Source: Vicia villosa
Lineage: Eukaryota > Streptophyta > Magnoliopsida > Fabales > Fabaceae
Assembly (NCBI RefSeq): GCF_029867415.1
Contig: NC_081185.1
Location: 71,707,553-71,771,552 of the forward strand
Direction of reading: 5' to 3'
Length of the DNA stretch: 64,000 bases
Under the pieces are notes generated by a model that saw nothing but the letters and a program-made list of their open reading frames with translations, was not told the DNA's origin and did not search any database. The number at the start of each line of letters is the position of its first letter. Positions within the stretch are counted from its first letter, which is position 1. Of this stretch, positions 35,417 to 46,534 are shown piece by piece. Made by a program: the position numbers and the translations under genes.

Positions 35417-35892
35417 TCAATTTACAAAGGTATTTGAAACCACATATGAGCAATTTCAGAGCAATTGAAAAGTGATCGAAAAACAAGTGAGCTAAGCAAA
35501 CTTAAGAGCCCATGGATAACCATGGATACAAAGGGTGCTAACACCTTCCCTTTGTATAACCTACCCCCTTACCCAGAATTTCTTAAAGGTCTTTTTTCTG
35601 TTTCTTTTATAAACCTTTCCTTAATTGGATAAAATAAAAGGTCGGTGGCGACTCTGTGATATTTTCAAAAAAATGCGAAAGCATTAAGCGACAAAAAAGA
35701 GTCAGTTCACGTATCTCTACAGATCAGAGGTATGGCCCGGTATTAAAAAAAATCGGAGGTCCACAGATAGACTTATCAATTTGACAACTGCACCACTACT
35801 CCCGTTAAATTTAAGAAATTCATTAAACTCAATAAATTGTCAAGTAAACACATAGTCATAAACTATCTTGATGAAACTAAACGAGTGGCTTA

Positions 35893-36061
35893 CCAATCGT
35901 TAGTTGGTCCAATGGTGATTGACGCTGGACTTGGTAGGATCGAACCACGGTTCGATCCCCACAACTGCGATCGGAAGGGGGCTTGATCCACTTGATGCCA
36001 GAGCTGTTCCCCCGAACCGGACTAAACCGGTGGTTATAAACAAAAAAAAAATAAAAAAAAA
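35893..36061 (+). mobile_element. tRNA-derived SINE with poly(A) tail
   Basis: Perfect 15-bp target duplication TAAACGAGTGGCTTA at 35878-35892 and 36062-36076. Pol III B box GGTTCGATCC at 35949-35958, an A-box-like TAGTTGGTCCAATGG near 35901, and an A-rich tail with interspersed T. Length about 169 bp. Inserted by a LINE-type machinery. Confidence 0.9.
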
Positions 36062-36076
36062 TAAACGAGTGGCTTA

Positions 36077-36689
36077 ACATTTCAATTCAAACTATGGTAG
36101 AAGGATCTTCATTTCAACCTTAACATGCCATAACAAAATTGAAAATATATATATATCAATAACAAAACTTATCAACAAAATAAATAATTTAATCTTTTTT
36201 TAATTATAATAACTTATAATATTATATTAAAAAATATTTGAACAATTAAATTTTAAATTAAATATGATATCAATAAAAATAATATAATGTGGCGCTATCC
36301 TCATATTGTCAGGTCACTATCAATTAATCAAATTTAAAGGGGAATAAAAACAAATATATTTGTCCAAAAAAATAAATTGAAAGAGTATTTAATAGAAACC
36401 CTAAAAAAATTGGTTTCATTTTAAAAAGAATTAAAAATCTTTTAGTTAAAAAAGAAAATAAGTAAATTAAAATTACACTTTAGTAAAAAAAAATAGTAAC
36501 GAATTTTCCGAGTGTGATTTTATAACTGAATTATATATGGTATCATAAAACAATTATTCAGTTAACATCATCATGAATAAAAATGGATTTTCTTGAATAC
36601 TACATATATCCTTGCCTTATTAATGCTACTTATGATTTTTTCTTTACCCACCTCCCTATGGGGTCACTCCCAGCGAAAACCCCATTTTA
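36077..36689. other. AT-rich intergenic sequence
   Basis: No gene or recognised repeat; AT-rich. Confidence 0.5.
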
Positions 36690-36815
36690 CCCCGTTTTGA
36701 AAATGTATTTCCGAAATATTTTTTTTTCTAAATTTTTCCAGACTTCGGAAGTGCATTTCCGAAAAAATCCCAAAAATTGGAATTTTGAGTAATTCGGAGA
36801 TGCATCTCCGAAACA
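36690..36815. repeat. TTCGGAAATGCATTTCCGAA palindrome cluster, left
   Basis: Three degenerate copies of the 20-bp palindrome (for example TTCGGAAGTGCATTTCCGAA near 36744 and TTCGGAGATGCATCTCCGAA near 36793). A larger cluster lies at 41020-41390. Preceded by GGGGTCACTCCCAGCG. Confidence 0.75.
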
Positions 36816-37171
36816 ACAAAAAAAATCTAAAAAAATCCCAAAAATTAATTTTAGGATATTAATTAATTCAATTATCATAAATTTGATATAATTTATGAGT
36901 AATGAATAATAATAATTATATATTTTGATATAATTTATGAGTTATGAATAATAATTATTATATATTTCTATTTTGATTCATATTTTAAAATTTAAAATAA
37001 TTATTATATATTTCTATTTTAATTTATAATAATTATTATATATTTACATATTTACAAAAATAATTAAAAAAATGAGTGTTTTAATTTATATATTTATATA
37101 TTTATATAATAATTATAATAATTATTATATATTTATAAAAATTATTATATATTTATATAATAATTATTATA

Positions 37172-37291
37172 TATTAATTATAAATATATTTATACATTTA
37201 TATAATAAATATAAAAATTAAAACAATGAGTGTTTTAATTTATAATATATATTATATTTAATTTTAAATAATTCAAAATTTACTTATGAAA
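37172..37291. repeat. 120-bp direct repeat, left copy
   Basis: Identical base for base to 40738-40857. AT-rich. The two copies flank the 37292-40737 insert. Confidence 0.95.
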
Positions 37292-37484
37292 CTAGTAGAA
37301 GACCCGTGCGTCCGCACGGGTAATTCAAATCTTAAGATGGATAATGTATTACAAACACATAAAAAAAGAAGTTTAAAAACTCAAATGAAGAATGTTAAAT
37401 TAAGATTTATAAAACATAATATAGATGTAATGAAGCTATATATAGTAGCTATTTTAAAAAAGAAGTTGGAAATGCGATTGGCAA

Positions 37485-37665
37485 AAGGGTATTATGGTGA
37501 TAGCGATCTGTGAAAGTAGTGAGTTCCAGTGATAAAATTCACATAAGAAAGGTATTATAGTGATAGTGACTGGTAAAAATAGTGAGTTTCAATGATAAAA
37601 TTCACATAAGAAAAGTATTATAGTGATAGTGACCCGTAAAAATAGTGAGTTTCAGTAATAAAATT
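37485..37665. repeat. About 63-bp tandem repeat, three copies
   Basis: Core GTATTATAGTGATAGTGAC and AAAATAGTGAGTTTCAGTGA repeats three times just inside the Helitron-like terminus. The ORF at 37286-37513 is read through this repeat and is not a gene. Confidence 0.8.
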
Positions 37666-39191
37666 CAGTATCTTAGATCGGCTTGATTGTTAATGATGTA
37701 AGTTTGTTATTATAAAATCACAAATAACTGCAAATATTTAAAAATAAATATGTAGCATATCACCAATATTTTAAATCCAACATATCTAATAATATAATTA
37801 TTTCCAAATATTTTGTTGATTAAAATTAAAAAGAAACTTTGGTGGTAGTGACCCGCGAAAATTTTAGTAGAGTTAAAATAATATTTGATTTTAAAGGCTA
37901 ATTGATTTACATAGTTGCAACATTGTTCACAATGCCCTCCACCAAATAATCACAAAACAGGTAGTTCTGTAAAGCTGGTTTGGCTGTTATTCAAAAGTAG
38001 GTTGTGTATTAAGCAATAGTTATGCTATTTGTATGATAGTAGCTTTGGATAATGCAACTCTCCAAAAAAAAGTGTGGAGTAGTGCACATTTGGGTGGGCT
38101 ATGAAAAATTAAATGAGATATCATTTTGATTGTGAATTGGTCATACTTTTATATTCATTGAAAAATGTTTAAATTATTAGTATAGCCCACCCTCTATTAA
38201 ATTAAAACGAAGATTTTGTTCATTTAATGATTAAAAGATAAAGCTAAGTAAAAAAAAAATGTAGTGCTTCATATTCAACTTGCCACTTAGTTTCTAACTT
38301 TTTATTTTATCTATGTCATAGATGTTAGAAGAAATTGTCATTTAAAACACAATAGACATTATGATGCAGTGACTGCAGTTTTTCCATAGAAACAAATTAG
38401 ATGATTCATATAAAGATATGAAGTTTATTCTAAAATGTTAATACTGGAAATTTATATCGTTTAAGTACTTAGAAGATAACGAAGAGTAGTGAAAAAATTA
38501 GACTTAAAAAATGAGTTAATGTAATAGAGTGAATCATTAATGTTATGATAAAATATTAAAAAATGCTTTTTAATGTAACAATGGTTACATGATAAATATG
38601 TGAATTTCCAATGATTTAATTATCTCAATATATTATCCATACTAAATTTATATTTAAGCATATAACCTTAAAGTTTGAATCCAATTTCAGCTTATACTTT
38701 ATGAGGTAGTGTTTTATAGCGTTTTCATATTGGTTTTGAAATTTTTGAAAATTATTGCTTTTATCTGATCTAATTATTTTTATAATCTTTTATTTAGCTT
38801 CAAATATACACTAAAGGCACCAAAGGTAGCCAATAGCAGATGTAGCTAATCCTACCCCCATTTACTGCTATCATATTCTAAAAGTCAAGAATTTGGGTAA
38901 GACAGTACACAACAAAATGAAGAAAAAATTGATTTTTAATGTACTTGTTAAATGGGAAATATGTAATATCTCTTCAGTCACAGTAATGCTTATATTAAAT
39001 CAATGTCATTTGTTTTCCCTTAAATATACACAGCCTTTTGCTTGTATAATAACAGACTTACATTAAAATAAATTTATAACCATCAACCCTTAAATATGTA
39101 ATTTGAAGTCTGTTCCTTCACCTGCGCAAGAAATTCAAAGATAACAACTTATTCAAGAAGGATGACACAAAAATTGAATATGGTATCGAAC

Positions 39192-39377
39192 CTCAGTAAT
39201 AACAGTTTTCATTAGCTTTTCGGCCTTATCTATACTTTCCATAGTTCATATTAATTCCACGGGCCTTGTCGAAGAGCGGGGATCAGTTTCAACATCCATC
39301 ATAATCTAGATTTTGCGCCTTAATTATACTACTGGTACCGTATAGTATCACCGAACTTGTCAATAAGTACACCAACC
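39192..39377 (-). pseudogene. KH-domain protein gene fragment (captured exon)
   Basis: Minus strand: acceptor-like TTCAG at the 39378 side, then VGVLIDKFGDTIRY, which matches the G-x-x-G region of a KH domain (here the first Gly is Asp), then VETDPRSSTRPVELI and ESIDKAEKLMKTVITE before a donor-like GAG|GTTCG. The order and wording resemble plant FUBP-like KH RNA-binding proteins, where an AEKL-type helix ends the domain. Several in-frame stops (TAG, TAA, TGA) make it a pseudogene. It lies in the Helitron-like insert, so gene capture is the likely origin. Confidence 0.6.
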
Positions 39378-40737
39378 TGAACATAGATGGAATGAAACTA
39401 AGTATTTAAATTAATCCAACACATAAATAACCAATTCTTTCAAACTAAAATATAATAATTGACAAGTGGCGATATATGTACATACAAGAACAACAACGAC
39501 CCTACTGTGATCAACAAATATCAAGTGTCTCAAAGATAATGTAAGTGCACACCCTGATAATTTTCTGGGTTCTAATTAAGCATCATAGAGCTATGTAATA
39601 GAAAATAAGAACACTAAATCAACTCCAGAAATAAAGCTTCATTCTTCTTATTAAGGCCTACTTCATTCAAAGTAGTTGAACTATCATTAATAGTATATGC
39701 ACGCCGTGGGTATGATTTTACCTGTTCAAATCGACAAACAGTGATCAATTATGCATCTCAGTCAAATAGAGATCATGTGCTAGTCAAATATAATCAACAA
39801 CCAAGATAATAGTCTCCAGGATACCAAAATCATATACAATTGTATGAAAAACAAACACTTGACAACAGATTATGTCACTACTGGACAACACCTTTTTGAA
39901 ACGCCGTGTCAGAAAAATAACATAAAGGTTTAATCCATAATTCAACTGGATAGGATAAGAAACACTCACAAGTCACAACTCCATAGGTGTCGGGCTTCAC
40001 TGCTCCAACCCATCCTAAAATTCAGCGTAAAATTCAGCTTCACCGCTGCCTAAATAATGAAAACACAAGAAATAAAAAAACAGTTCCAAGGCGAGGACAA
40101 CACGTGTCTACATGTTTTAAATGAAAACTCATATAGTAAATTATAATATCACCCACCTATGATGCCCACTACAGTTCGAGCAATTTCTGCAGTACTCATG
40201 TTTTCTAGCATAAGAAGGGAGAAACAGATTTAGCTGATATGAATGTAAAAATATGCAGTTCTTCAAAAACTTATGTGGTTCATTTGAAAGTAGAAAGATT
40301 AGTTATTGGCATGTCGGTTCCCAAAAACATGATATTTCATGTAAAGTTCCAACCTAACTTTGAACAAACTACAACATAGTTCCAACATGAAAATTTGCAA
40401 CTATCAATGGATGCATAGTTAGTTAGAATAACATACCATATAAAATAACTCAAATTCAAACTTACAATATTAAAATTAATAAGGCATAGATGAAGTACTA
40501 AACACACCAACCTCCACTTAAGCAGTACTCCACTTTTTACCACAAGGAACTTTTATGTCATCTTTCCAAACAAAATGCTATGATTCATCTGTTTTCTTCT
40601 TCCTAAGCCCATTCAGTCCTATCTTTTTTTCCTCCAAAGATGTTGTATCCTGTCTCAGTATCATTTTCATAACCATATCAGTAATAGTTTCATAAGTGAA
40701 AACCAAATAGGATATTAACTATCGCTTACCTCGGGAC

Positions 40738-40857
40738 TATTAATTATAAATATATTTATACATTTATATAATAAATATAAAAATTAAAACAATGAGTGTT
40801 TTAATTTATAATATATATTATATTTAATTTTAAATAATTCAAAATTTACTTATGAAA
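40738..40857. repeat. 120-bp direct repeat, right copy
   Basis: Perfect copy of 37172-37291. Confidence 0.95.
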
Positions 40858-41019
40858 TTAAGATGTTTTTGATTTATATAAGTTAGTAAAATAATTTTTA
40901 ACTTTAAAATTGTTTAGGAAATTTTATACCTATTAATTGTATTGATTCACCTTGATTTTATACCTATTAATTGTATTGATTCACCTTGATTTTAATTTTT
41001 TAATAATTATTGAATTCTT

Positions 41020-41390
41020 TCGGAAGTATATCCGAAACATTCCAAGACCAATTTGGTCTTGGAATATTTTAATTTTTTAATAATTATTGAATTCTTTCGG
41101 AAGTATATCCGAAACATTCCAAGACCAATTTGGTCTTGGAATATTTCGGAAGTGTATATCCGAAGACACCCCTCTCAAAAAAAATTCGGAAGTGTATATC
41201 CGAAGACACCCCCTAAAAAAAAAGGTGTTTTCGGAAATGCATTTCCGAAAACCCAAAAAGGGGTATTTTCGGAAATGCATCTCCGAAAACACATTTTTTT
41301 CGTATTTTCGGAAGTGCATTTCCGAAAAAAGACAAATTTTAAAAAAAATAAGCGTTTCGGAAATGCATTTCCGAAGTGAGGGTATTTTGA
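41020..41390. repeat. TTCGGAAATGCATTTCCGAA palindrome cluster, right
   Basis: About eight palindromic units, early ones as CGGAAGTATATCCGAA with CCAAGACCAATTTGGTCTTGG, later ones as TTCGGAAATGCATTTCCGAA, separated by 20-40 bp. A 62-bp segment (ending at 41078 and 41140) is duplicated at the start. ORFs on both strands here are translated palindromes. Confidence 0.85.
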
Positions 41391-42342
41391 GTTTTTCACG
41401 AGAAGTGGCCAAGAAAAGAATTTACCTACTTATTAGGTTTGCTGCAGCAAAACCTATGATCCTTGCCTTAATTTGTTTATTTTTATTGTTTATCATGTTT
41501 CTATCGATATGTTTATTTATAAATATTTAGTGGGGCCAAGGGCTATACATGAACATGAGGTAATCTCTATGGACTCAAATATTTTGACTTACATTTGTCC
41601 TGTTTTCTTAGTTAAACTAAAATTTTTATTTATATTTTAACAGGTCTATTGTTGAATCTGAAAATTTGTTTTTTTATAGAATAGTTTTATTCTTTTCGTA
41701 CCGACTAATCCATCCGAGAACATACCTGGTGAGTATGCCATACGTAGTTCTAAATTTGTTAAAATTCAGAATCTCAAAAAAAGCATACTCTTGAGACCCA
41801 AACACCTTTCTACTAAGTCAACCCTCTCAGGTTATCTAAAAATTTGTTAATATCAACAGATGATTCTAAAGTGTGATTTTATTTTGTTTAAACGTACTAT
41901 AATGATGAGAAAAAAATTATACTTCTCAAGTATGAGTTCTTTACGTAACTCCTTTTAAGAGTATTAAAAGTTACTAAGCTAAAGTAAAATATAACGATAA
42001 AAATAAAAGACTTTTATTTGTACACATTTAATTAAATATTCAATAATAACTAAAATAACTTTACTATTGATATAACTTTACTATTGATTTAAATATTTTT
42101 ATAAATAATTTCAAAACAAAAATGTTTATATATAGTAATAATTTATTTGATTTGTAAATCTCATATATTTTCATATATTTTTATATATGAAATAAATAAT
42201 ATATTTTATTTTTAAATCGATTTTAATCAAGTATATTAAATAGTTATCACTAATTGAATTATATAATTTGATTGAATATTTCTTCATTATAATCTGTGAA
42301 TTTACTATTTTAAAACTTTTCTTCGATAAATGCGCGAAAATG

Positions 42343-42378
42343 ACAAATACCGTACAAATGCACGGGTATCACACTAGT
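42343..42378 (+). mobile_element. Helitron-like 3' terminus
   Basis: ACCGTACAAATGCACGGGT can form a degenerate hairpin and is followed by ATCACACTAGT, ending in CTAGT with T after it. This mirrors the terminus at 37291 in opposite orientation. The 5' end is not identified. Confidence 0.45.
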
Positions 42379-42750
42379 TAATTAATTAACATGTAAAATA
42401 ATTGAATGAAAAATAAGTTAGTGGAGATAGTGTTATGAGTTTCAGTTAATTATATTAATTTTATTAATTAAAATTATTAAGTCTCTTAATTAATTGGGAG
42501 AAATGAGTTAGTGGTGAGACTGGCACTACAAGAAAAGTGTGATATAGCCACTTAATGTTTTATTATTATTAATTATAATTTAACACTTTTATTATTCTGG
42601 TTAATAATGGTTGTAACGGTATTCCTTAAAAAATTAATTTTTTATGTTTATTATTATTATAAAATTTAAATTTAAAATAAAGATTTTCAATTTAATTATT
42701 ATTAATTAATTAATATGTTAAATTATTGTAGGAGAAATGAGTTAGTAGAG
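42379..42750. other. AT-rich sequence with a CACTA-like motif
   Basis: No gene. CACTACAAGAAAA at 42531 resembles a CACTA-transposon end, but no partner end was found. The motif GGAGAAATGAGTTAGT occurs twice (42498 and 42731). Confidence 0.35.
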
Positions 42751-42761
42751 ATAGTGTATTA

Positions 42762-42939
42762 TAACCTTAAAGGGTTGGCTCAGTTGGCAATCTCCAAAAA
42801 GGATAGAATCGGATAGTATCGGGGTTCGATCCCGCCTGAAGTCAAAAACGTCCTGGGGCCACGGTGTCGTCTTCGATCCCGCCTGGAGCGAACCCCGCTT
42901 GGAGTCAAAAAACGCCTTAACACCAACCCAAAAAAAAAA
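42762..42939 (+). mobile_element. tRNA-derived SINE
   Basis: Target duplication ATAGTGTATTA at 42751-42761 and 42940-42950. A box TGGCTCAGTTGG at 42776-42787, B box GGTTCGATCC at 42823-42832, poly(A) end. A second TTCGATCCCGCC about 65 bp further suggests a partial internal duplication. About 178 bp. Confidence 0.88.
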
Positions 42940-43372
42940 ATAGTGTATTAATAAATTTTATTACTATTAATTTTAAATATTTAATTTAATATTAATATAA
43001 TAAAATGATATAAATAAATATATAAATATCAAATTGCATAACTATACCCTTAGTTTTGCCTTCAAAAAATTCCTTAAAACACTTAACAACTTTAATTAAT
43101 ATGATTTATTTAAATTTCTATCAAATTATTATTAAAAGCACCCTGATTAAATCCCTATTTAAATTATAATTAAAAACATATACATAAAGTTAAACTTGTA
43201 TGCCAGTCTCCCTATTATCATAATTTATTTAAGTTTCCATCAAAAACATAAAAATACTAGTATATTAAACATAAATGACATAAATTATGAAAAACACAAT
43301 TATATAAATATCGCACAAGTATTATAAAATTTAGCATATCATTTCACAATAAAAGATTTAAAATTTGACTAA

Positions 43373-43378
43373 TTTATT
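43373..43378 (-). terminator. Polyadenylation signal candidate of the PMEI gene
   Basis: Minus-strand AATAAA 38 bp beyond the stop codon of the gene at 43416-43925. Confidence 0.4.
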
Positions 43379-43415
43379 GTATGAAAAAAAAAAATCACAA
43401 ACTAAACGTAATAAT

Positions 43416-43925
43416 CTATTTGTTTGACAACATATTTGAAATGATAAGACTAATCTGAGAAACTTGGTAGACAGTTTCAGCACTCTTGGGAAGATCAGAA
43501 GTATCCGGAGGTGATTCATCCGTAAGACACTCATCAACATTGGTCATGACCGCACTCATATATGAACTCACACCTTGGTAATCAAGAGCTTTCAAAAGTT
43601 GTATAGCTTCCAAAATATCACCAAGAGCTTGTTCCTCATCAAAATGATCCAAACAATTCTTGTAATGACTGTGTAGCTTGGGATCAACCCCACTTTTCCC
43701 GATTAGGGTTTTAAGTAGGCTAACAGTATTTGATGTATCGGTACGATCTACGTTGAGGGTGTATTGTGCTAGACTTTTGAGATCTCCGCCGGCTTTCGGG
43801 GCAAGGAGATTTATACAAAATGAAGGGTTTTTGGCTTTCTGGCAAATGGGTTGAATATCAACGGCTGCATTGGACGATGCAATGCAGAAGAGAAAGACAA
43901 TAGCTAGTATTGATGTACAAGACAT
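43416..43925 (-). CDS. Plant invertase/pectin methylesterase inhibitor domain protein (169 aa)
   Basis: Single-exon ORF with ATG at 43925. Residues 1-20 (MSCTSILAIVFLFCIASSNA) form a clear signal peptide, so the protein is secreted to the cell wall. The mature part has the four-cysteine pattern of the PMEI/invertase inhibitor four-helix bundle: two close N-terminal cysteines in ICQKAKNPSFCINLL, then HYKNCLDHF and NVDECLTDE. Members bind and block pectin methylesterases or acid invertases in the wall or vacuole; which one cannot be told from sequence. Length fits the family. A TATA box lies 55-65 bp upstream and a polyA signal follows. No stops or frameshifts: it appears intact and is the only conventional host gene seen complete in the window. 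Confidence 0.93.
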   Translation of the reverse strand: MSCTSILAIVFLFCIASSNAAVDIQPICQKAKNPSFCINLLAPKAGGDLKSLAQYTLNVDRTDTSNTVSLLKTLIGKSGVDPKLHSHYKNCLDHFDEEQALGDILEAIQLLKALDYQGVSSYMSAVMTNVDECLTDESPPDTSDLPKSAETVYQVSQISLIISNMLSNK

Positions 43926-43980
43926 ATTGTATTATTTGTATTATATTTTGGTTTGATGGTTTTCTTTGTTTACTCTTGAG

Positions 43981-43992
43981 GCTTTATATAGA
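43981..43992 (-). promoter_or_regulatory. TATA box of the PMEI gene
   Basis: Minus strand CTATATAAAGC about 60 bp upstream of the start codon. Confidence 0.65.
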
Positions 43993-44639
43993 TTTCATCC
44001 ATTGAAAATAACAAAACTAAGTAACGTCATGCCCAGCCCACAATATAATTTGATTTTGTTTTTAAAAAGTGATAAATAATTTTAGGTAAGATATGATGAT
44101 TTCCTTATATATTAATTGTTATGCATTTTTACTCCTAAATTTACAATCACTTAAATTGGATTTTTTTTTTTTTTTTACTTTGTTTGATCTTGATATATTT
44201 ATTAAAATTTAAAATGAATTTTTGAATATTTGGTAAATTTCAATCATGCAAATAGTTTGCATATTCAAGGCATTAGAGTTTTTTGTTTTGTTTTTTTAAA
44301 AATAATTTTTATACTTTTACATATTTTGTTTAAAAATATTTATAATTTTTTTAGAAAAAACTTTAAATAAAAAATTAATATAAATATTTTTTCTTAAAAT
44401 ATTAGTACTTCAGTCCAAAAATAGTGCTCAAACTACTATGTTTACTCATTTAACTATAAATCTATTATTCAATATAATTTCTTTTAATATCAAATCAAAT
44501 TTATCTCTGAAATAAGATTTTTTTGTTATTCTCTGATGTTTAGAGATTCAAATTAAATCACAATTTTACTAATTTGAAAGTTATAAATATATCTTTTTTA
44601 TTAAAACTATTTTGATCAGTAAATATAAATATAAATTTA

Positions 44640-45205
44640 TCAATAAACATCATTTTTTCATTAATATTCAATATTTCTATTAGTAACTTCATGTTCCTTC
44701 AATATTCAATATTTTAATCAGTAATTCATGTTCTCGTTAATATTGAATATTTTATTCAGTAATTTCATGTTCCCGTTAACATTTAATATTTTAATCAGTA
44801 ACTTCATGTTCCCCTAATATTTATTATTTTGATCAGTAGCTTCGTATTCCCGTTAATATTTTAAATTTGGTCCCGTTAATATTCAATATTTTAATCAGTA
44901 ACTTCATATTCCCGTTAATATTAAAAAAAATTATCAGTAACTTAAATGTTTCTATTAATATTCAAAAAAATATCCGTAACTTCGTATTCTCGTTAATATT
45001 CAATATTTTGTCAATAACTCCGTGTTCCCGTTAATATTTATTATTTTGATCAGTAACTTCGTGTTCCCGTTAATATTCAAAATTTGGATCAGTAACTTAA
45101 TGTTTCCGATAATATTCAAAAATTTGATCAGTAACTTCGTGCTCCCGTTAATATTTACTATTTAAATCAATAACTCTGTGCTCCTGTTAATATTCAATAT
45201 TTTAA
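44640..45205. repeat. About 41-bp AT-rich minisatellite
   Basis: Around twelve degenerate units with TTCCCGTTAATATTCAATAT and ATCAGTAACTTC. Three more copies lie at 45480-45615. It ends at a GC-rich hairpin (45214-45235). Confidence 0.85.
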
Positions 45206-45209
45206 ATAT

Positions 45210-45250
45210 TAACGGAATACTCGTGCATTCGCACAGGTACCAGTGTGGTA
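45210..45250 (+). mobile_element. Decayed Helitron-like terminus hairpin
   Basis: ACTCGTGCATTCGCACAGGT forms a hairpin close to those at 37303 and 42350, and a minisatellite precedes it as in the 37291 insert. The terminal CTAGT is not preserved (CAGTGTGGTACAC instead). Confidence 0.35.
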
Positions 45251-45479
45251 CACTCATTTCTTTTAAATGGTTTATTTTACATAGAAGATTAAATAGGATA
45301 GTTAAATCAAAATTATATAAAAAATAAATATGAAGACATGAAGGAAAATTGATACGCTCATTTATTCAAAAAATGTTTGAATTCGTACATTTTTGAAATA
45401 TTTTTATTATTTTTAATTTTTTTAAAAATATAATAACTCGTGGATTCAAAAAAATATAGTAACTTTATATTTATTTTAA

Positions 45480-45615
45480 TATTCAATATTTTTATCATAA
45501 CTTCATGTTTCCGTTAATATTCAATATTTTTATTAATAAATTCATATTCCCGTTAATATTCAATATTTTGATCACTAACTTCTTGTTCCCGTTAATATTT
45601 AATATTTTAATGAGT
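45480..45615. repeat. Minisatellite, second block
   Basis: Three units like those in 44640-45205; the ORF at 45505-45714 is translated repeat. Confidence 0.75.
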
Positions 45616-46504
45616 AATTTCATTACTATATATTATATGACCACAATTAATAAAAAGGTCAAATTACAAAGTATAGCTTTTCGTCTATATCTTAATATAT
45701 TTCTATCCATATAGTCTTTCGTCTATATTAATATATTTCAATCCATGTGTTTACCTAGAAAATCTTATTAAATAAACACTCTCATTACACGCCTTTATAA
45801 AAACACATGATATATAAATCTTGTTTGTTTACGAAGAGATACATGGTGAAATCATACGGGAGATGTGAAAGAGAACGATGGCGAAAAAAAAATATTAGGC
45901 CCTATTTTGTAAAATCTACCACATGAATGTTAATAATAAAGTTTTTCCAAAAAAATTGTCCAGCTACGTTACTTAGAAGTTCTCCTTATTAGTAATTATT
46001 CATTTACATATATAAGTTTCACTTTTACAATATTAATTGGTCTAGAAATAACAACTAAATCCAATTGATAAGTATTATTGAGCAAATGTTATAACTTACA
46101 GCAAATGTTATAATTTATAAACTCTTAAAAAAAACTTATAGAAGGCAACGTAAGAGTTGAATTATGAAACTACCAAATACAAAAGGCAACATTTACACTT
46201 ACATTCATTAACTTTTAACATGTAATTTGAAATAGTTAACATATCAACACAATAGATAGAGCTTAACAGAAACACACGTACACACCTTACTTAAAATAAC
46301 AATTATAAATCAATAATAAAAACTATATTCCTTAAGACTACATATTCATGAGTATTTTAGAATCTACTAAAGTTCTGCTCAAACCATACTACAAGATCAC
46401 CATATAACCATTCTCTTCCAAACAAACTCCCCTCCCATAACTTCATCTCAAACTTCCAACAAACATAAATTATTCAACAAATAGAACTACCAAAACCATA
46501 ACTC
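45616..46504. other. AT-rich intergenic sequence
   Basis: No gene or recognised element up to the CACTA target site. Confidence 0.5.
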
Positions 46505-46534
46505 AACCACTACAACAAATATAATCTTTAGCAG

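Larger units (their letters stand above)
31085..35765 (+). mobile_element. Solo LTR of a second Ogre/Tat-type retrotransposon (4681 bp)
   Basis: Begins TGTTATACCCCAAAATTTGC and ends GGAGGTCCACA, with the 5-bp duplication GATAG on both sides (31080-31084 and 35766-35770). No internal coding region or second LTR follows, so this is a solo LTR left by LTR-LTR recombination. Size and start motif fit large Tat/Ogre LTRs. It has a TATA box at 31596-31603, a short ORF at 31697, and near its end GGTGCTAACACCTTCCC and a PBS-like TGGCGACTCTG (35646) that lies inside the LTR. Confidence 0.85.
37291..40737 (-). mobile_element. Helitron-like insert
   Basis: On the minus strand it ends in a GC-rich hairpin (CCCGTGCG/CGCACGGG, 37303-37320) followed about ten bases later by CTAGT (complement of 37291-37295), the canonical Helitron 3' terminus, with host T next. 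A minisatellite lies just inside (37485-37665) and a captured KH-domain gene fragment at 39192-39377, both common in Helitrons. I cannot find a convincing 5' TC end; the right boundary is set only by the flanking 120-bp repeat. No Rep/helicase is present, so it would be non-autonomous. Confidence 0.55.

Noticed and set aside
35646..35656. TGGCGACTCTG as the PBS that would place the solo LTR end at about 35645
   Set aside because: The GATAG duplication and TG...CA ends place the boundary at 35765; the motif lies inside.
35949..35958. tRNA gene (B box)
   Set aside because: No cloverleaf; poly(A) tail and 15-bp TSD make it a SINE. The same reasoning applies to 42823-42832.
41053..41530. Overlapping ORFs of 74-147 aa on both strands
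   Set aside because: They are read through the 20-bp palindrome array.
42531..42543. Second CACTA transposon end (CACTACAAGAAAA)
   Set aside because: No matching inverted end or 3-bp duplication found; possibly a remnant.
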